64,000 nucleotides of DNA from Oscillospiraceae bacterium (GTDB lineage: Bacteria > Bacillota_A > Clostridia > Oscillospirales > WRJC01), in the NCBI GenBank assembly GCA_009782405.1, contig WRJC01000014.1, positions 1 through 64,000 on the forward strand, written 5' to 3'. Both the position numbers and the translations under genes were made by a program. Of this stretch, positions 33,197-42,140 are shown piece by piece (positions within the stretch are counted from its first letter, which is position 1; the number at the start of each line of letters is the position of its first letter). Below the pieces are notes generated by a model, which saw nothing but the letters and a program-made list of their open reading frames with translations, ran no database searches and was not told the DNA's origin.

Positions 33197-34321
33197 ATGT
33201 ACGAAATAAAGCACAAAAGCGATTTCCAGGCGGGCGCGAGCCTGATTGCGAAAATTCCGGAAACGGAATCGGACAAAAAAGCGCTGCATACGATAATAAA
33301 CGAACAGCCGGAATTTTTGCTGCCTTTTCGCCAAAGGACAATAGACGGCGAAATAGAGCTCGCCTATCAGATAGGAAACTGCAGCAAATTCGCATATTTG
33401 CAAAAAAACCGTTCAGCGGGGGAATATATAAATTTGCTTTTGGAAATAATGCAGCCGCTGCTTGATTGCGGCGATTGGTTTTTGTCCCCGTATTCATTTT
33501 TGCTGAATACCGATTATCTATATTTCGACAAAAACGGAAAAACGGCAAAATTTATATATATACCTTCGATATGCCCCTGTTCCGAATACGACGACTTAAA
33601 AAACATGATCGCGGAAATCGCAAAACAAAACCAAACAACGGATGTCAATCTTGAAAATAAAGTGGTTTGGGCGATCCAGGATTTCAAGCCATACGAATTT
33701 TTGCGGATGCTGAAATCATACAAACCCGAAAAAACCGAAAAACAAGAAAAACCCGATACCCTTGAAAAACCGGAAAAACCGGAAAAACCGGAAAAAGACG
33801 ACATAGATATAAATTTTTTCCCCGAAGAAAAGCCGGCAAAAAAAAGTTTTTTCGATTTTATGAAAAACAAAAAAGAAAAAAAGCAAACTCAAAAAGAACC
33901 TGCCGCAATTCAAAAAGAACCGAGCTTCGAAAACTTGGAAAAAGAAAAAGACGAATTGACACAGCTTGTCGAATCATTGAATTCAGGCTTGGCTGCATTT
34001 CGCTATATCGGAAACGGCAGCCATCCTGAAACCATCGAAATCGACATTGAAAAAAAAGGGATTTTCACCATCGGGCGATTCGATATGTCCGCGGGCGTGA
34101 AACAATCGGATTTCGAATTCGACGCAAAGACAAAAGCCGTCAGCCGCCGCCACGCGGCTGTGGAAAAAAATGCGGAAGGATATTTTTTGGTCGATTTGTC
34201 CTCTTCCGCGGGAACTTTTATGGACGGGCAAAAACTGCCGCCAAACGCGCCTTTCAAGTTGGAACAGGGATGCAAGGTTTCATTCGGTTTTTCGGGAGCC
34301 GACTATGCCTGGGAACAATAA
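33197..34321 (+). CDS. DUF6382-FHA domain protein at end of tad operon
   Basis: This protein of 374 residues has an N-terminal DUF6382-like domain (about 1-185). A repetitive Lys/Glu/Pro linker follows (about 186-290, with EKPEKPEKPEK), and then a C-terminal FHA domain (about 285-374). The FHA marks are FTIGRFD, SRRHAAVEK and SSAGTFMDG, which bind phosphothreonine. It should read a phosphorylation signal that controls pilus function, but no Ser/Thr kinase is in the window. The start at 33197 follows GGAGGGG. It is the last gene of the run that begins with tadZ. Confidence 0.82.
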   Translation: MYEIKHKSDFQAGASLIAKIPETESDKKALHTIINEQPEFLLPFRQRTIDGEIELAYQIGNCSKFAYLQKNRSAGEYINLLLEIMQPLLDCGDWFLSPYSFLLNTDYLYFDKNGKTAKFIYIPSICPCSEYDDLKNMIAEIAKQNQTTDVNLENKVVWAIQDFKPYEFLRMLKSYKPEKTEKQEKPDTLEKPEKPEKPEKDDIDINFFPEEKPAKKSFFDFMKNKKEKKQTQKEPAAIQKEPSFENLEKEKDELTQLVESLNSGLAAFRYIGNGSHPETIEIDIEKKGIFTIGRFDMSAGVKQSDFEFDAKTKAVSRRHAAVEKNAEGYFLVDLSSSAGTFMDGQKLPPNAPFKLEQGCKVSFGFSGADYAWEQ

Positions 34322-34345
34322 TAACAAAAAATTTAAAAATTTACA

Positions 34346-34374
34346 TTGACTAATTTTCATATATATGATAATAT
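34346..34374 (+). promoter_or_regulatory. SigA-type promoter of URO-D-family gene
   Basis: TTGACT (34346-34351), a 17-base spacer and TAATAT (34369-34374) lie just after the tad operon and 41 bases before the next ATG. Confidence 0.65.
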
Positions 34375-34414
34375 TGTATCTATGATATTCATGCAGTCGA
34401 AAGGAAGTTTTTTT

Positions 34415-35563
34415 ATGTTCAACGACGAACTCACCCCGCACGAAAGGTTGCTTCGCACATTCAAAGGCGAAGCGGTGGACAGGGCCCCGGTCAAGCTCTG
34501 GGGGCTCGATTTGGGAATGGGAATGCTGCGCCCCGCTTATCAAAAAATATACGATTATGCCCACGACAAAACAGACTTGTTTTCAGGCGGCGGTTCACCC
34601 ATGGATATATTTGTGGGAACTCGGCGCGAATTATACGAAACCAAAGTTGAGCCTTGGGAAAAAGACCCGGTATGGAATAAGCACATAACAACGCTGCACA
34701 CGCCCGATGGGGATCTTCGCTGCATTTCGCTTGTGAGCACGAAAGGCGATCCCGGATATGTGCTGGAAAATTATGTTAAAAATTCCGCAGACTTGAAAAA
34801 ATTGTTTTCGATACCTTATGCGCCCTACGAAATGAACGTGGAAGGATATCTCGCAAGGCGGGATTTCATAGGCGAAAAGGGGATAGTCAGTTTTGGTCTC
34901 GATCATGCGGGGTATGCGCTGCACCGCATGTGCGGCTCTGAAATGCTGGGCTATCTTTATTCGGACGATAGGGCCGTGGTTTTGGAATTGGCGGGGATTT
35001 TCGCCGAGAGGGTATACAACCATTGCAAAGCCGCCATAGAAAAGCTCAGGGGATACAAAACAGACGATTTCGTGGTTTCATATGTAGGCCCTGAAGTTTT
35101 GACGCCTCCTCTGATGAATATGCAGGGCTTTGAAGAGATAGTATGCGAAAACGACAAAAAGCTGCACGATTTGGTACATGGGGCGGGAGGTTATGTATGG
35201 ATGCACTGCCACGGAAACATGAAAAAAGTGATAAAGCGTTTCGCCGACATAGGGATCGATTTGTTAAATCCCGTAGAACCACCCCCGCACGGGGACATGA
35301 CTTTCGAAGAAGCGTTTTTGGCAGTGGAAGGAAGGATGTCGCTTGAAGGCAACATCGAAATACAGGATTTGTTGTGCTCGGATACCGAAACAATAAAAGC
35401 CCTTGTCGAAGAGTCGGTAAAGACAGGGGCGAAATACGGGCGTTTCGTGCTTTGCCCGAGCGCGGGGTATATGGAATACACGGAGCCGACCGATTCATTT
35501 ATCGACAATGTGATAACCTATGTGGGTTATGGGCTCGAAATGGCCCGCAAATACCATTACTGA
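34415..35563 (+). CDS. URO-D-family protein (corrinoid methyltransferase-like)
   Basis: This 382-residue protein has the URO-D family pattern. An N-terminal basic loop (TPHERLLRTFKGEAVDRAPV) is followed by a middle HCHGN motif that could bind a metal, as in MtaA/MtbA-type methyltransferases. The C-terminal strand EGNIEIQDLLCSDTETIK is typical of the fold. It is a different subtype from the genes at 944 and 21829. The ATG follows AAGGAAG. It has its own promoter and a strong hairpin terminator, so it is a one-gene unit. Substrate unknown. Confidence 0.78.
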   Translation: MFNDELTPHERLLRTFKGEAVDRAPVKLWGLDLGMGMLRPAYQKIYDYAHDKTDLFSGGGSPMDIFVGTRRELYETKVEPWEKDPVWNKHITTLHTPDGDLRCISLVSTKGDPGYVLENYVKNSADLKKLFSIPYAPYEMNVEGYLARRDFIGEKGIVSFGLDHAGYALHRMCGSEMLGYLYSDDRAVVLELAGIFAERVYNHCKAAIEKLRGYKTDDFVVSYVGPEVLTPPLMNMQGFEEIVCENDKKLHDLVHGAGGYVWMHCHGNMKKVIKRFADIGIDLLNPVEPPPHGDMTFEEAFLAVEGRMSLEGNIEIQDLLCSDTETIKALVEESVKTGAKYGRFVLCPSAGYMEYTEPTDSFIDNVITYVGYGLEMARKYHY

Positions 35564-35574
35564 CGCAACGCGGC

Positions 35575-35603
35575 AAAAAAACCGCCGTATGGCGGTTTTT
35601 TTT
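35575..35603. terminator. Bidirectional rho-independent terminator
   Basis: ACCGCC (35581-35586) and GGCGGT (35591-35596) form a hairpin with a GTAT loop, flanked by a run of A before and T after. It serves the URO-D gene and also the rpsF-ssb-rpsR operon, which ends at 35669 on the other strand. Confidence 0.88.
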
Positions 35604-35673
35604 AGTTGTCAGTTTTTGGTTTTCTGTTGTCAGCGAACATGGGCAATCATTTTTCTGATAACTGATAACTAAT
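35604..35673. repeat. Short interspersed repeat-like sequence with tandem TGATAACT units
   Basis: The spacer has GTTGTCAG twice and then CTGATAACTGATAACTAA, so units of the GTTATCAG type occur in both orientations. Such AGTTATCAG-rich stretches are found between genes in several bacteria. No coding frame is supported. Confidence 0.4.
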
Positions 35674-35923
35674 CCGAGACATAAGGTATGAGCGCGACAT
35701 ATCTCGAGCGTTTTACCGCCGTGGTGAGAAACCTTTGATGTTTCGCGCAATTTCCGGTTATCCGGCGCGGCAGTATTTTATAGCGCTCCGACAATGACTT
35801 TTTCAATCTCGCGACATCTTTGTAATCTATATCTTCGATCTTTTCGGCGCAGAAAGCGCATACTTTTCTTCTTTTGCGGATGCGCATCCCGCCGCCTTTT
35901 TGGTCTCTGTTATCCCTGTCCAA
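35669..35923 (-). CDS. rpsR: 30S ribosomal protein S18
   Basis: S18 is a small-subunit protein that binds beside S6. The protein of 84 residues has the usual [20 protein letters not shown] and basic C-terminal helices. A TTG at 35923 lies nine bases after AGGAGG and gives an N-terminal tail MDRDNRDQ like that of other clostridial S18 proteins. The alternatives are a TTG at 35929, too close to the site, and an ATG at 35887 lacking one. It is the last gene of the minus-strand rpsF-ssb-rpsR operon. Confidence 0.95.
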   Translation of the reverse strand: MDRDNRDQKGGGMRIRKRRKVCAFCAEKIEDIDYKDVARLKKSLSERYKILPRRITGNCAKHQRFLTTAVKRSRYVALIPYVSD

Positions 35924-35957
35924 GGTCAAATTCCTCCTTTATCTTTGATTTGTAAGC

Positions 35958-36407
35958 TTAAAACGGCAGATCGTCGTCGGAACTTATCTCTTCGAATTTC
36001 GGCGTGGACTCGTAATTCGTAGAATACGAAGAAGCGGAAACGTTCGGTTCAGCCCCCGAATCGGCGAATCCGTCCGAAACGCTCTTGCGTTCGACGAATG
36101 TAATCTCGTCCGCGATGATTTCGACGGTGGTGCGCTTGTTTCCTTCTTTGTCCTGCCAATTTCTCGACTGGATCGCCCCGCACACCAAAATGGGCTTTCC
36201 TTTCGTGAAATACTTGGCAACGAACTCAGCCTGCGTCCTCCAGGCCACGATGTCTATGAAATCGGTTTGCTGGGGTTCGTTCGCCTTCACGAACCTGCGC
36301 CCGACCGCAATCCTGAACGAACACACGTTTACGCCGGTAGGGGTGGTTTTGAGTTCCGGGTCGGCGACCATATTGCCGATCAATATAACTTTATTGAAAC
36401 TTGCCAA
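35958..36407 (-). CDS. ssb: Single-stranded DNA-binding protein
   Basis: This 149-residue SSB has the OB fold (MASFNKVILIGNMVADPEL onwards), an acidic disordered tail (about 110-143) and the conserved C-terminal tip DDDLPF that binds partner proteins. The start is a TTG eight bases after GGAGG. Its position between rpsF and rpsR is the classical arrangement. SSB expression is thus tied to ribosome synthesis. Confidence 0.97.
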   Translation of the reverse strand: MASFNKVILIGNMVADPELKTTPTGVNVCSFRIAVGRRFVKANEPQQTDFIDIVAWRTQAEFVAKYFTKGKPILVCGAIQSRNWQDKEGNKRTTVEIIADEITFVERKSVSDGFADSGAEPNVSASSYSTNYESTPKFEEISSDDDLPF

Positions 36408-36437
36408 TTAAACAACCTCCCAATCAATTTTGATTCT

Positions 36438-36734
36438 TTATTTTTCTTTTTTTATGACAAGCGAACGCAGCACGCCGTCCGTGATGTTGAACACACGTTC
36501 GAGCTCTGCGGGAAATTGGGGCGTTGAACTGAAATTGATCAGCACGTAATATCCTTCTTGCAAAAACTGGATAGGATACGCGAGTTTTTTCATCCCCAAT
36601 TCGTTTTTCTCAATTATCGTCCCATTCGCCGCTATCAAATCCGAAAATTTTTCGACGGCCGCTTTTATCCCTTCATCCCCCATGTTTGGGTTGAGGATAA
36701 ACATGGTTTCGTAGTTTGAGATCACATTACCCAT
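36438..36734 (-). CDS. rpsF: 30S ribosomal protein S6
   Basis: This protein of 98 residues has the S6 pattern (NYETMFILNPNM, then KKLAYPI and GYYVLINF). The start ATG lies nine bases after AGGAGG; the longer frame upstream is not coding. It is the first gene of the operon. Confidence 0.96.
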   Translation of the reverse strand: MGNVISNYETMFILNPNMGDEGIKAAVEKFSDLIAANGTIIEKNELGMKKLAYPIQFLQEGYYVLINFSSTPQFPAELERVFNITDGVLRSLVIKKEK

Positions 36735-36821
36735 TTCGATACACCTCCTTATGGACATCAGGCCCGATTTTTTTGATTTTAATCTCACTCCGGGCAAGGA
36801 TTGAATTATTATTCCTCCAAC

Positions 36822-36850
36822 ATTATACACCAAAAAAAAACGCATGTCAA
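36822..36850 (-). promoter_or_regulatory. Perfect SigA-type promoter of rpsF-ssb-rpsR
   Basis: Minus-strand TTGACA (36850-36845), a 17-base spacer and TATAAT (36827-36822) precede rpsF by about 90 bases. The leader of about 80 bases could hold an S6:S18-type regulatory structure, but I cannot confirm one. Confidence 0.88.
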
Positions 36851-36889
36851 TAGGAAACAAAAAATTTACGCAGTTATTTTGCGAAACAG

Positions 36890-36918
36890 TTGATTTTTTT
36901 TGTTATTTGTGGTATAAT
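36890..36918 (+). promoter_or_regulatory. SigA-type promoter of the speD-lon operon
   Basis: TTGATT (36890-36895), a 17-base spacer and TATAAT (36913-36918) lie 50 bases upstream of the chosen speD start. The pair of promoters here is divergent. Confidence 0.83.
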
Positions 36919-36968
36919 CTTGTTTGCAAAACCCCAATATTACTAACAAAGAAAGAGGTGCGCGTGAA

Positions 36969-37769
36969 TTGGCCGAAAAACTCACGCTTTTTGGGTTTAA
37001 CAACCTTACGAAGACATTGAGCTTTAACATTTACGACGTGTGCTATGCGAAAAGCGCGAAAGAACAAAAAGATTATATCGCCTATATCAACGAGCAGTAC
37101 AACTCCGAAAGGCTGACGAACATACTTTTCAAAGTCACCGAAATAATAGGCGCGAAAATATTGAACATATCAAAACAGGATTATGAGCCCCAGGGGGCAT
37201 CGGTCAATATCTTGATCACGGAAGACGATTTGTCGGCTCAATCCATCGACGAATCTTGCAACAAGGGGATTTTGCCGCCAAAGGGAGCGGATGTCCACGC
37301 GCATTTGGACAAAAGCCACGTGACGGTGCACACTTTCCCCGAATCGCACCCGGACAATTTGGTTTCCACTTTCCGGGTGGACATAGATGTCTCGACCTGC
37401 GGGACTATATCGCCCCTGAACGCGCTCGATTTTCTGATAAGCAGCTTCGATTCCGATATTATGACCATTGATTACAGGGTGAGGGGTTTTACCCGCGATG
37501 TCGACGGGATAAAATTGTTCATCGACCACAATATGCGGTCAATCCAGGACTATATAGCCGACAAGACACTGACAAAATACGATGCGATAGATGTGAACGT
37601 CTATCAATCCAACATATTCCACACAAAAATGCTGATAAAAGAAATTGAGCTTCAAAATTACCTGTTCAAAAAAGACGTCTACGAACTGCCCCCGAAGCAG
37701 CGCCTCGAAATTACCGACGATTTGCGGCGCGAAATGATCGAAATTTTCAGCGGCATGAATATATATTGA
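36969..37769 (+). CDS. speD: S-adenosylmethionine decarboxylase proenzyme (Escherichia coli type)
   Basis: SpeD makes decarboxylated SAM for spermidine synthesis. The protein of 266 residues matches the long bacterial type: it opens with [13 protein letters not shown] and has [16 protein letters not shown], where self-cleavage between Lys115 and Ser116 makes the pyruvoyl group. [10 protein letters not shown] and [12 protein letters not shown] follow as expected. The start is a TTG eight bases behind GAAAGAGGTG; a TTG at 36924 is at the transcription start and would give an N-terminal tail not seen in the family. It opens a run with lon, engB and lysA. No speE is present in the window. Confidence 0.93.
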   Translation: MAEKLTLFGFNNLTKTLSFNIYDVCYAKSAKEQKDYIAYINEQYNSERLTNILFKVTEIIGAKILNISKQDYEPQGASVNILITEDDLSAQSIDESCNKGILPPKGADVHAHLDKSHVTVHTFPESHPDNLVSTFRVDIDVSTCGTISPLNALDFLISSFDSDIMTIDYRVRGFTRDVDGIKLFIDHNMRSIQDYIADKTLTKYDAIDVNVYQSNIFHTKMLIKEIELQNYLFKKDVYELPPKQRLEITDDLRREMIEIFSGMNIY

Positions 37770-37787
37770 ATATTTTAAGGAGAAAAA

Positions 37788-40202
37788 ATGTCAAAAACAA
37801 TTGAAAAAATCGAAAAAATGTCGCTGCCCGTGGTGGTGACGCGCGGGGTCATAATTTTCCCGGAAATCAACGTTGGTTTTGAGATAAACCGCCCCAAATC
37901 GCAAAAAGCGGTCGAATACGCCGAAAAAAACGGCATATTCGTGTTTTTCGTTTCGCAGGGCAATATGGAAATCGAAGAACCTCAGCCGGGGGACATATAC
38001 AAAGTCGGGACGATAGCGAAAATAAAGCACTCGGTCAAGCTGGCCGATGAAAACATAAGGGTCATCGTCGAGGGGATAGCCAGGGCCGAAATTTTGTCGT
38101 ATGATTTTTCGAAGGAATATATAACCTGCGAAATTTTGAAAAAACAAATATATCTCCAAAACAACGGGGGCATAAAAGGCGAAGCGGCGATCTCGGAAAC
38201 TATGAAGGTTTTTGAAAATTACTGCCGTTTCATACCGAAAATATCGAACGAAATAATGGTGAATCTGCACTCCGTGAAAAATCCGGGGGTTTTGGCCGAC
38301 TTTATCGCATCCACGATATATTTCCACCACGAAAAAAAGCAAAAACTGCTCGAAGAGTTCGACCCGATAAAAAGGCTCGAGCTGCTTTGCGTCATTATTG
38401 AAAAAGAAATCGAAGTGCTCGAAATCGAGGAACAGATCCATAAAAGGGTGCGCGGCCAAATGGACAAAAACCAGCGCGACTATTTTTTGCGCGAACAGCT
38501 GAAAGCCCTGAAAAACGAACTGGGAGAAGGCGAAGAGTTTGAATCCGAAACGGAAGAATACGCAAAAAAGCTCGAGAAGCTGAATTTGCCGAAAGAAATT
38601 CACGAAAAGCTTCAAAAGGAAATCTCAAGGCTTCAAAAACAGCCTTCGAATTCCCCCGATTCCGCAGTCATGAGAAACTATTTGGATATTTGTTTCGAAA
38701 TCCCCTGGGCAAAAAAAACTGAGGATTTCGTCGATATAGAAGCGGCCGAAAAAATATTGAACGACGACCACGACGGGCTTTTCAAAGTAAAAGAACGCAT
38801 ACTCGAATTTATCGCAGTCAAACAGACAAAACGCGAACTGAAAGGACAAATTTTGTGTTTCGTGGGCCCCCCGGGAGTGGGCAAAACTTCGATAGCAGCT
38901 TCCATCGCAAAATCGTTGAAGCGAAAATATGCGCGCGTTTCGCTCGGCGGGGTGCGCGACGAATCCGACATAAGGGGCCACAGGAAAACATACATAGGCT
39001 CAATGCCGGGAAGGATCATAAACGCGCTGAGGGAAGCCAAAAGCCAAAACCCGCTGATACTGCTCGACGAAATGGACAAGCTGACCAAAGACGCCCACGG
39101 GGATCCCGCATCCGCTTTGCTCGAAGTTTTGGATTCGGAGCAAAACAAAGCGTTCAGGGATCATTTCATAGAAATACCGGTGGATTTGTCCGACTGTATG
39201 TTCATCGCCACCGCGAACACCACAGACCCCATCCCCAAGGCGCTTCTCGACAGGATGGAGGTCATACCGATAACCAGCTATACCAGAAACGAAAAGCACG
39301 CGATAGCAAAAAACCACCTTATCTCAAAACAGGCGAAAAAGCACGGATTGAACAAAAGAAAATTCAATATAAGCGACGAAGCGCTGTATGAGATGATCGA
39401 TTATTACACAAGGGAAGCAGGGGTCAGGAACTTAGAGCGGGAGATTGCGAATTTGTGCAGAAAATCCGTGAAAAAACTGATAAAGGAAAACAAAAAGTCG
39501 ATTTTGGTCAACTCCGCAGTTTTAAAGGAAATTTTGGGGCCGAAAAAGTTCAAGGACGATTTGTATTCGAAAAAAGACGAAATTGGCGTGGCAAACGGGC
39601 TTGCGTGGACCGCGATGGGCGGGGAGATATTGCAAGTGGAAGTGGTTTCGCCGGAGGGAACGGGCAAAATAGAGCTTACCGGATCCTTGGGCGAAGTGAT
39701 GAAAGAATCCGCGAAAACCGCCATATCTTTTATCCGCACAATCGCGAAAAAATACAACATAGATCCCGAGTTTTACAAAAACAAAGACATACACATACAT
39801 TTTCCCGAAGGCGCGATACCAAAAGACGGGCCTTCCGCAGGGATAACGGTTGCCACCGCGATATTTTCGCAGCTTACCGGATATCCCGTAAAAAGCGACA
39901 TAGCCATGACGGGAGAAATAACTCTGAGGGGAAAGGTGCTTCCAATCGGGGGCCTGAAAGAAAAAACGGTGGCGGCATACCGCTCGAAAATAAAAAACGT
40001 GATAATACCGGACGAAAATGTCCCCGATTTGGAGGACATAGACGAAACAGTGAAAGAAAATTTGAATTTCATACCGGTGGCTCAAGCTGAAAAAGTGTTT
40101 GAAAGCGCGGTGATATTCCCAAAACCGGAAATCGACTTGTATTCCGACATCATGCCGCCGCCCGCCCCGAATGCGATTCAGGAAATGTGGGACGCAAAAT
40201 GA
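37788..40202 (+). CDS. lon: ATP-dependent protease Lon (LonA)
   Basis: Lon is a cytoplasmic AAA+ serine protease that degrades damaged and regulatory proteins. The 804-residue protein has an N-terminal substrate domain (about 1-300), Walker A (GPPGVGKTS, about 360-368), Walker B (LLDEMDK) and the C-terminal protease domain. The catalytic dyad is Ser683 (PKDGPSAG) and Lys726 (GGLKEK). Length matches LonA, and no membrane helix is present, which excludes LonB. It lies 18 bases after speD and its stop overlaps the engB start by four bases. Confidence 0.97.
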   Translation: MSKTIEKIEKMSLPVVVTRGVIIFPEINVGFEINRPKSQKAVEYAEKNGIFVFFVSQGNMEIEEPQPGDIYKVGTIAKIKHSVKLADENIRVIVEGIARAEILSYDFSKEYITCEILKKQIYLQNNGGIKGEAAISETMKVFENYCRFIPKISNEIMVNLHSVKNPGVLADFIASTIYFHHEKKQKLLEEFDPIKRLELLCVIIEKEIEVLEIEEQIHKRVRGQMDKNQRDYFLREQLKALKNELGEGEEFESETEEYAKKLEKLNLPKEIHEKLQKEISRLQKQPSNSPDSAVMRNYLDICFEIPWAKKTEDFVDIEAAEKILNDDHDGLFKVKERILEFIAVKQTKRELKGQILCFVGPPGVGKTSIAASIAKSLKRKYARVSLGGVRDESDIRGHRKTYIGSMPGRIINALREAKSQNPLILLDEMDKLTKDAHGDPASALLEVLDSEQNKAFRDHFIEIPVDLSDCMFIATANTTDPIPKALLDRMEVIPITSYTRNEKHAIAKNHLISKQAKKHGLNKRKFNISDEALYEMIDYYTREAGVRNLEREIANLCRKSVKKLIKENKKSILVNSAVLKEILGPKKFKDDLYSKKDEIGVANGLAWTAMGGEILQVEVVSPEGTGKIELTGSLGEVMKESAKTAISFIRTIAKKYNIDPEFYKNKDIHIHFPEGAIPKDGPSAGITVATAIFSQLTGYPVKSDIAMTGEITLRGKVLPIGGLKEKTVAAYRSKIKNVIIPDENVPDLEDIDETVKENLNFIPVAQAEKVFESAVIFPKPEIDLYSDIMPPPAPNAIQEMWDAK

Positions 40203-40780
40203 CAACCTTGAACGACGCGAAATTAGCCATAAGTGCCGGATTTATTTCGCAAATCCCAAAAAATTTGCCGCACGTAGTTTTTGCGGGGCGTTCGAATGTG
40301 GGAAAATCCACGCTCATAAACAAAATAACCGGCCGCCATAAACTCGCGCGCACTTCCTCTTCCCCGGGCAAGACGATAACCATAAATTTTTACGAAACCG
40401 GCGAAAAATTATATCTCGTCGATTTGCCCGGATACGGTTATGCCAAAAGAGCCGAAACGGACAAAAAAAGATGGTCGGCTTTGGTCGAGGGATATTTCAA
40501 GGAATGCGCGGATAAAAACATAGTTTTGGTCGTGATGCTCGTCGATTTGAAAGTGGGCGCCACACCCGACGATTTGGATATGCTCGAATATTTGAAAAGC
40601 TTTCAAATCCGCTACATCATCGTGGCGACAAAGGCCGACAAATTGAACAAAACGCAAAAAGAAGAAAATTTCAAAAAACTGAAGGAAACAGAACCCGACA
40701 GCAAAGTCATCCCTTTTTCGTCGCTTTCGGGCGAAGGCGCGGACGAAACGCGGAAATTTGTTTTAAATTGCGCAAAATAA
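40199..40780 (+). CDS. engB: Ribosome biogenesis GTPase EngB/YsxC
   Basis: This 193-residue GTPase takes part in 50S subunit assembly. It has G1 (GRSNVGKST), G3 (DLPGYG), G4 (TKADK) and the G5-like SSL motif. Its ATG overlaps the lon stop (ATGA). The lon-engB order is the classical Gram-positive arrangement, and it supports a Firmicutes origin. Confidence 0.97.
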   Translation: MTTLNDAKLAISAGFISQIPKNLPHVVFAGRSNVGKSTLINKITGRHKLARTSSSPGKTITINFYETGEKLYLVDLPGYGYAKRAETDKKRWSALVEGYFKECADKNIVLVVMLVDLKVGATPDDLDMLEYLKSFQIRYIIVATKADKLNKTQKEENFKKLKETEPDSKVIPFSSLSGEGADETRKFVLNCAK

Positions 40781-40834
40781 GGCACAATACGCAATAATTG
40801 AAAAAAAATAAAAAAAATGAAAGGAAATGATACG

Positions 40835-42136
40835 ATGACGCCCTGCGAAAATTTCCGGACAAATCCAAAGGGGCATCTTGAAATAGGGGGATGCGACTGC
40901 GCGGATCTCGCCGCGCAATACGGCACGCCCCTGTATGTCATGGATGAAGATCAAATCAGGCGGAACTGCCGCGCATACAAAAACGCGGTGAATAAATATT
41001 TCGGCGAAAACGGCGGGGATATAGCCTTTGCCAGCAAAGCCTTGTCGTTTGTCGGCATTTACAGGATTATAGCCCAAGAAGGCCTGTGCACAGACGTGGT
41101 TTCGCCCGGGGAACTGGCTACGATAAAAGCAGCGGGATTCCCGCCGGAAAAAGCGTATTATCACGGCAACAACAAAACCGATTCCGACATAGAATACGGA
41201 TTGCAAAACAACATGGGCACTTTTGTCGCGGACAATTTGGAAGAAATCGAAAAGTTGGACGAATTGTGCGGAAAGTACAAAAAAAGGCAAAAAATATTGC
41301 TCAGGGTCGCTCCCGGAATCGACGCCCACACCCACGCGAAAATAACAACCGGGACGACAGATTCAAAATTCGGCATAGCGATAAGCACAGGCCAGGCGAT
41401 CGAAGCCGCAGGCTTGGCTTTGAATCGGAAAAATCTCGATTTTGCCGGAATCCACTGCCATATAGGCTCGCAAATATTGGAAATACAGCCGTTTGTCGAT
41501 GCCGCCGAATGCATGCTCGATTTTGCCGAAAAAATAAAAAACAGATACGGCCATGAAATCTCCGAATTGAATCTCGGCGGGGGGTTCGGGGTGAAATACA
41601 TATCCGGGCAGGAAAGCCTGGACATAGACTCCGGAATAAAAACCATTGCGGAATACACGGCAAAAAAATGCGCCGAACTGCGCATAAAACACCCGAAAAT
41701 GATTTTCGAGCCGGGAAGGTCGATAGTGGCGAATGCGGGTGCGACGCTTTATACGGTCGGCACAAACAAAAAAATAACGGGATACAAAAACTATATATCC
41801 ATCGACGGCAGCATGGCCGACAGCCCGAGGTACGCCCTGTACGAATCCCCGTACACAGTAGTCGCCGCCAACAAAATGAACGAAAATTGCAGCATTGTCG
41901 CGGATATTGCGGGAAGATGCTGCGAAAGCGGCGATTTTGTCCAAGCAAATGTGGCGCTGCCGGATTTGGAAAGGGGCGACATTTTGGCTGTTTTGGTGAC
42001 CGGAGCGTATAATTATTCAATGGCAAGCAATTATAACCGGCTGACAAGGCCGGCGATGGTATTCGTGAAAGGCGGAGAAAGCAGGATTGCCGTAAACCGC
42101 GAAACATATGAAGACCTGATGAAAAACGAGGTGTAA
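40835..42136 (+). CDS. lysA: Diaminopimelate decarboxylase
   Basis: LysA makes L-lysine from meso-diaminopimelate with pyridoxal phosphate. The 433-residue protein has the PLP lysine in AFASKALSF (about residue 60), the HCHIGSQI block, the Gly-rich phosphate-binding LGGGFGV, and the substrate loop EPGRSIVANAG. The Cys-bearing active-site segment is RCCESGDF. I start at the ATG at 40835, nine bases after AAGGA, rather than the upstream ATG at 40817. It follows engB by 54 bases and precedes the M24 peptidase by four. Confidence 0.96.
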   Translation: MTPCENFRTNPKGHLEIGGCDCADLAAQYGTPLYVMDEDQIRRNCRAYKNAVNKYFGENGGDIAFASKALSFVGIYRIIAQEGLCTDVVSPGELATIKAAGFPPEKAYYHGNNKTDSDIEYGLQNNMGTFVADNLEEIEKLDELCGKYKKRQKILLRVAPGIDAHTHAKITTGTTDSKFGIAISTGQAIEAAGLALNRKNLDFAGIHCHIGSQILEIQPFVDAAECMLDFAEKIKNRYGHEISELNLGGGFGVKYISGQESLDIDSGIKTIAEYTAKKCAELRIKHPKMIFEPGRSIVANAGATLYTVGTNKKITGYKNYISIDGSMADSPRYALYESPYTVVAANKMNENCSIVADIAGRCCESGDFVQANVALPDLERGDILAVLVTGAYNYSMASNYNRLTRPAMVFVKGGESRIAVNRETYEDLMKNEV

Positions 42137-42140
42137 AAAA

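Noticed and set aside
33716..33800. CRISPR-like repeat
   Set aside because: The repeats are in-frame Glu-Lys-Pro codons of the FHA protein linker, without spacers.
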